From Lithodes maja (taxonomy: Eukaryota > Arthropoda > Malacostraca > Decapoda > Lithodidae): a stretch of 64,000 bases of DNA. The translations under genes and the position numbers were made by a program. Each line of letters begins with the position of its first letter. Positions within the stretch are counted from its first letter, which is position 1. The notes beneath the pieces are model-generated. The model saw only the letters and a program-made list of their open reading frames with translations, was not told the DNA's origin and searched no databases. Location of the stretch: contig JBAKBP010007160.1 of NCBI GenBank assembly GCA_037953745.1, positions 1-64,000 of the forward strand, written 5' to 3'. Shown here one piece after another: positions 63,961-64,000 of this stretch.

Positions 63961-64000
63961 GAAACAGATAGGAAAAATACCATGCAGTATTGAAAAACTG

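Overview
The window looks like nuclear DNA of an arthropod, most likely a decapod crustacean. It is saturated with GT, GA and AAT microsatellites, kilobase-long minisatellites, several non-LTR retrotransposon families, a Ty3/gypsy family and many short TTAA-flanked elements. No spliced host gene and no bona fide tRNA or rRNA gene could be supported. The decapod assignment is an inference from this repeat style and from a possible nimavirus-like gene; no host gene is available to prove it.

Layout. 1-7.1 kb: nested short inverted-repeat elements (three TTAA-flanked families), two tRNA-related SINE pieces, microsatellites and a 3' stub of a CR1-like LINE. 7.1-11.07 kb: a CR1/L2-like LINE on the + strand with two PHD fingers followed by endonuclease and reverse transcriptase, broken by one frameshift. 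11.07-14.58 kb: the odd island, a dense coding block unlike the repeats around it. It has a 802-codon intronless reading frame (minus strand) that continues in frame past one TAG until the LINE cuts it, plus a small membrane-protein frame on the + strand that is cut by a gypsy LTR. It reads like a fragment of an endogenous large DNA virus (nimavirus-like is the best guess, unproven). 14.58-34.46 kb: a head-to-tail LTR-internal-LTR-internal-LTR array of a Gmr1-like Ty3/gypsy retrotransposon (minus strand), followed by a fourth, partial LTR. The element has a SCAN-like capsid and integrase upstream of reverse transcriptase. Both internal regions share a deletion that removes the RT active-site box and most of RNase H, so the lineage is non-autonomous. 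A CR1-like LINE with an SGNH-esterase ORF1 is inserted in the first copy, and a 5'-truncated RTE-like LINE lies in a third internal fragment. 34.5-51.1 kb: more LINEs (a poly(A)-tailed one inserted in a tandem array, and a second esterase-type CR1-like LINE flanked by GA repeats), short inverted-repeat elements and a long tRNA-derived SINE. 51.1-59.9 kb: GA/CA tracts, then three large minisatellites (28, 28 and 22 bp units; roughly 88, 32 and 166 copies) with visible higher-order duplications. 59.9-64 kb: more TTAA elements, a mariner-like short element, GA tracts and a LINE tail.

How it fits together. Nearly every boundary is one mobile element inside another, which gives a relative chronology: viral island, then LINE and gypsy insertions into it, then a LINE in the gypsy; at about 5 kb a tandemly expanded TTAA element was invaded by another TTAA element. 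The very long open frames across the minisatellites follow from stop-free repeat units and are not proteins.
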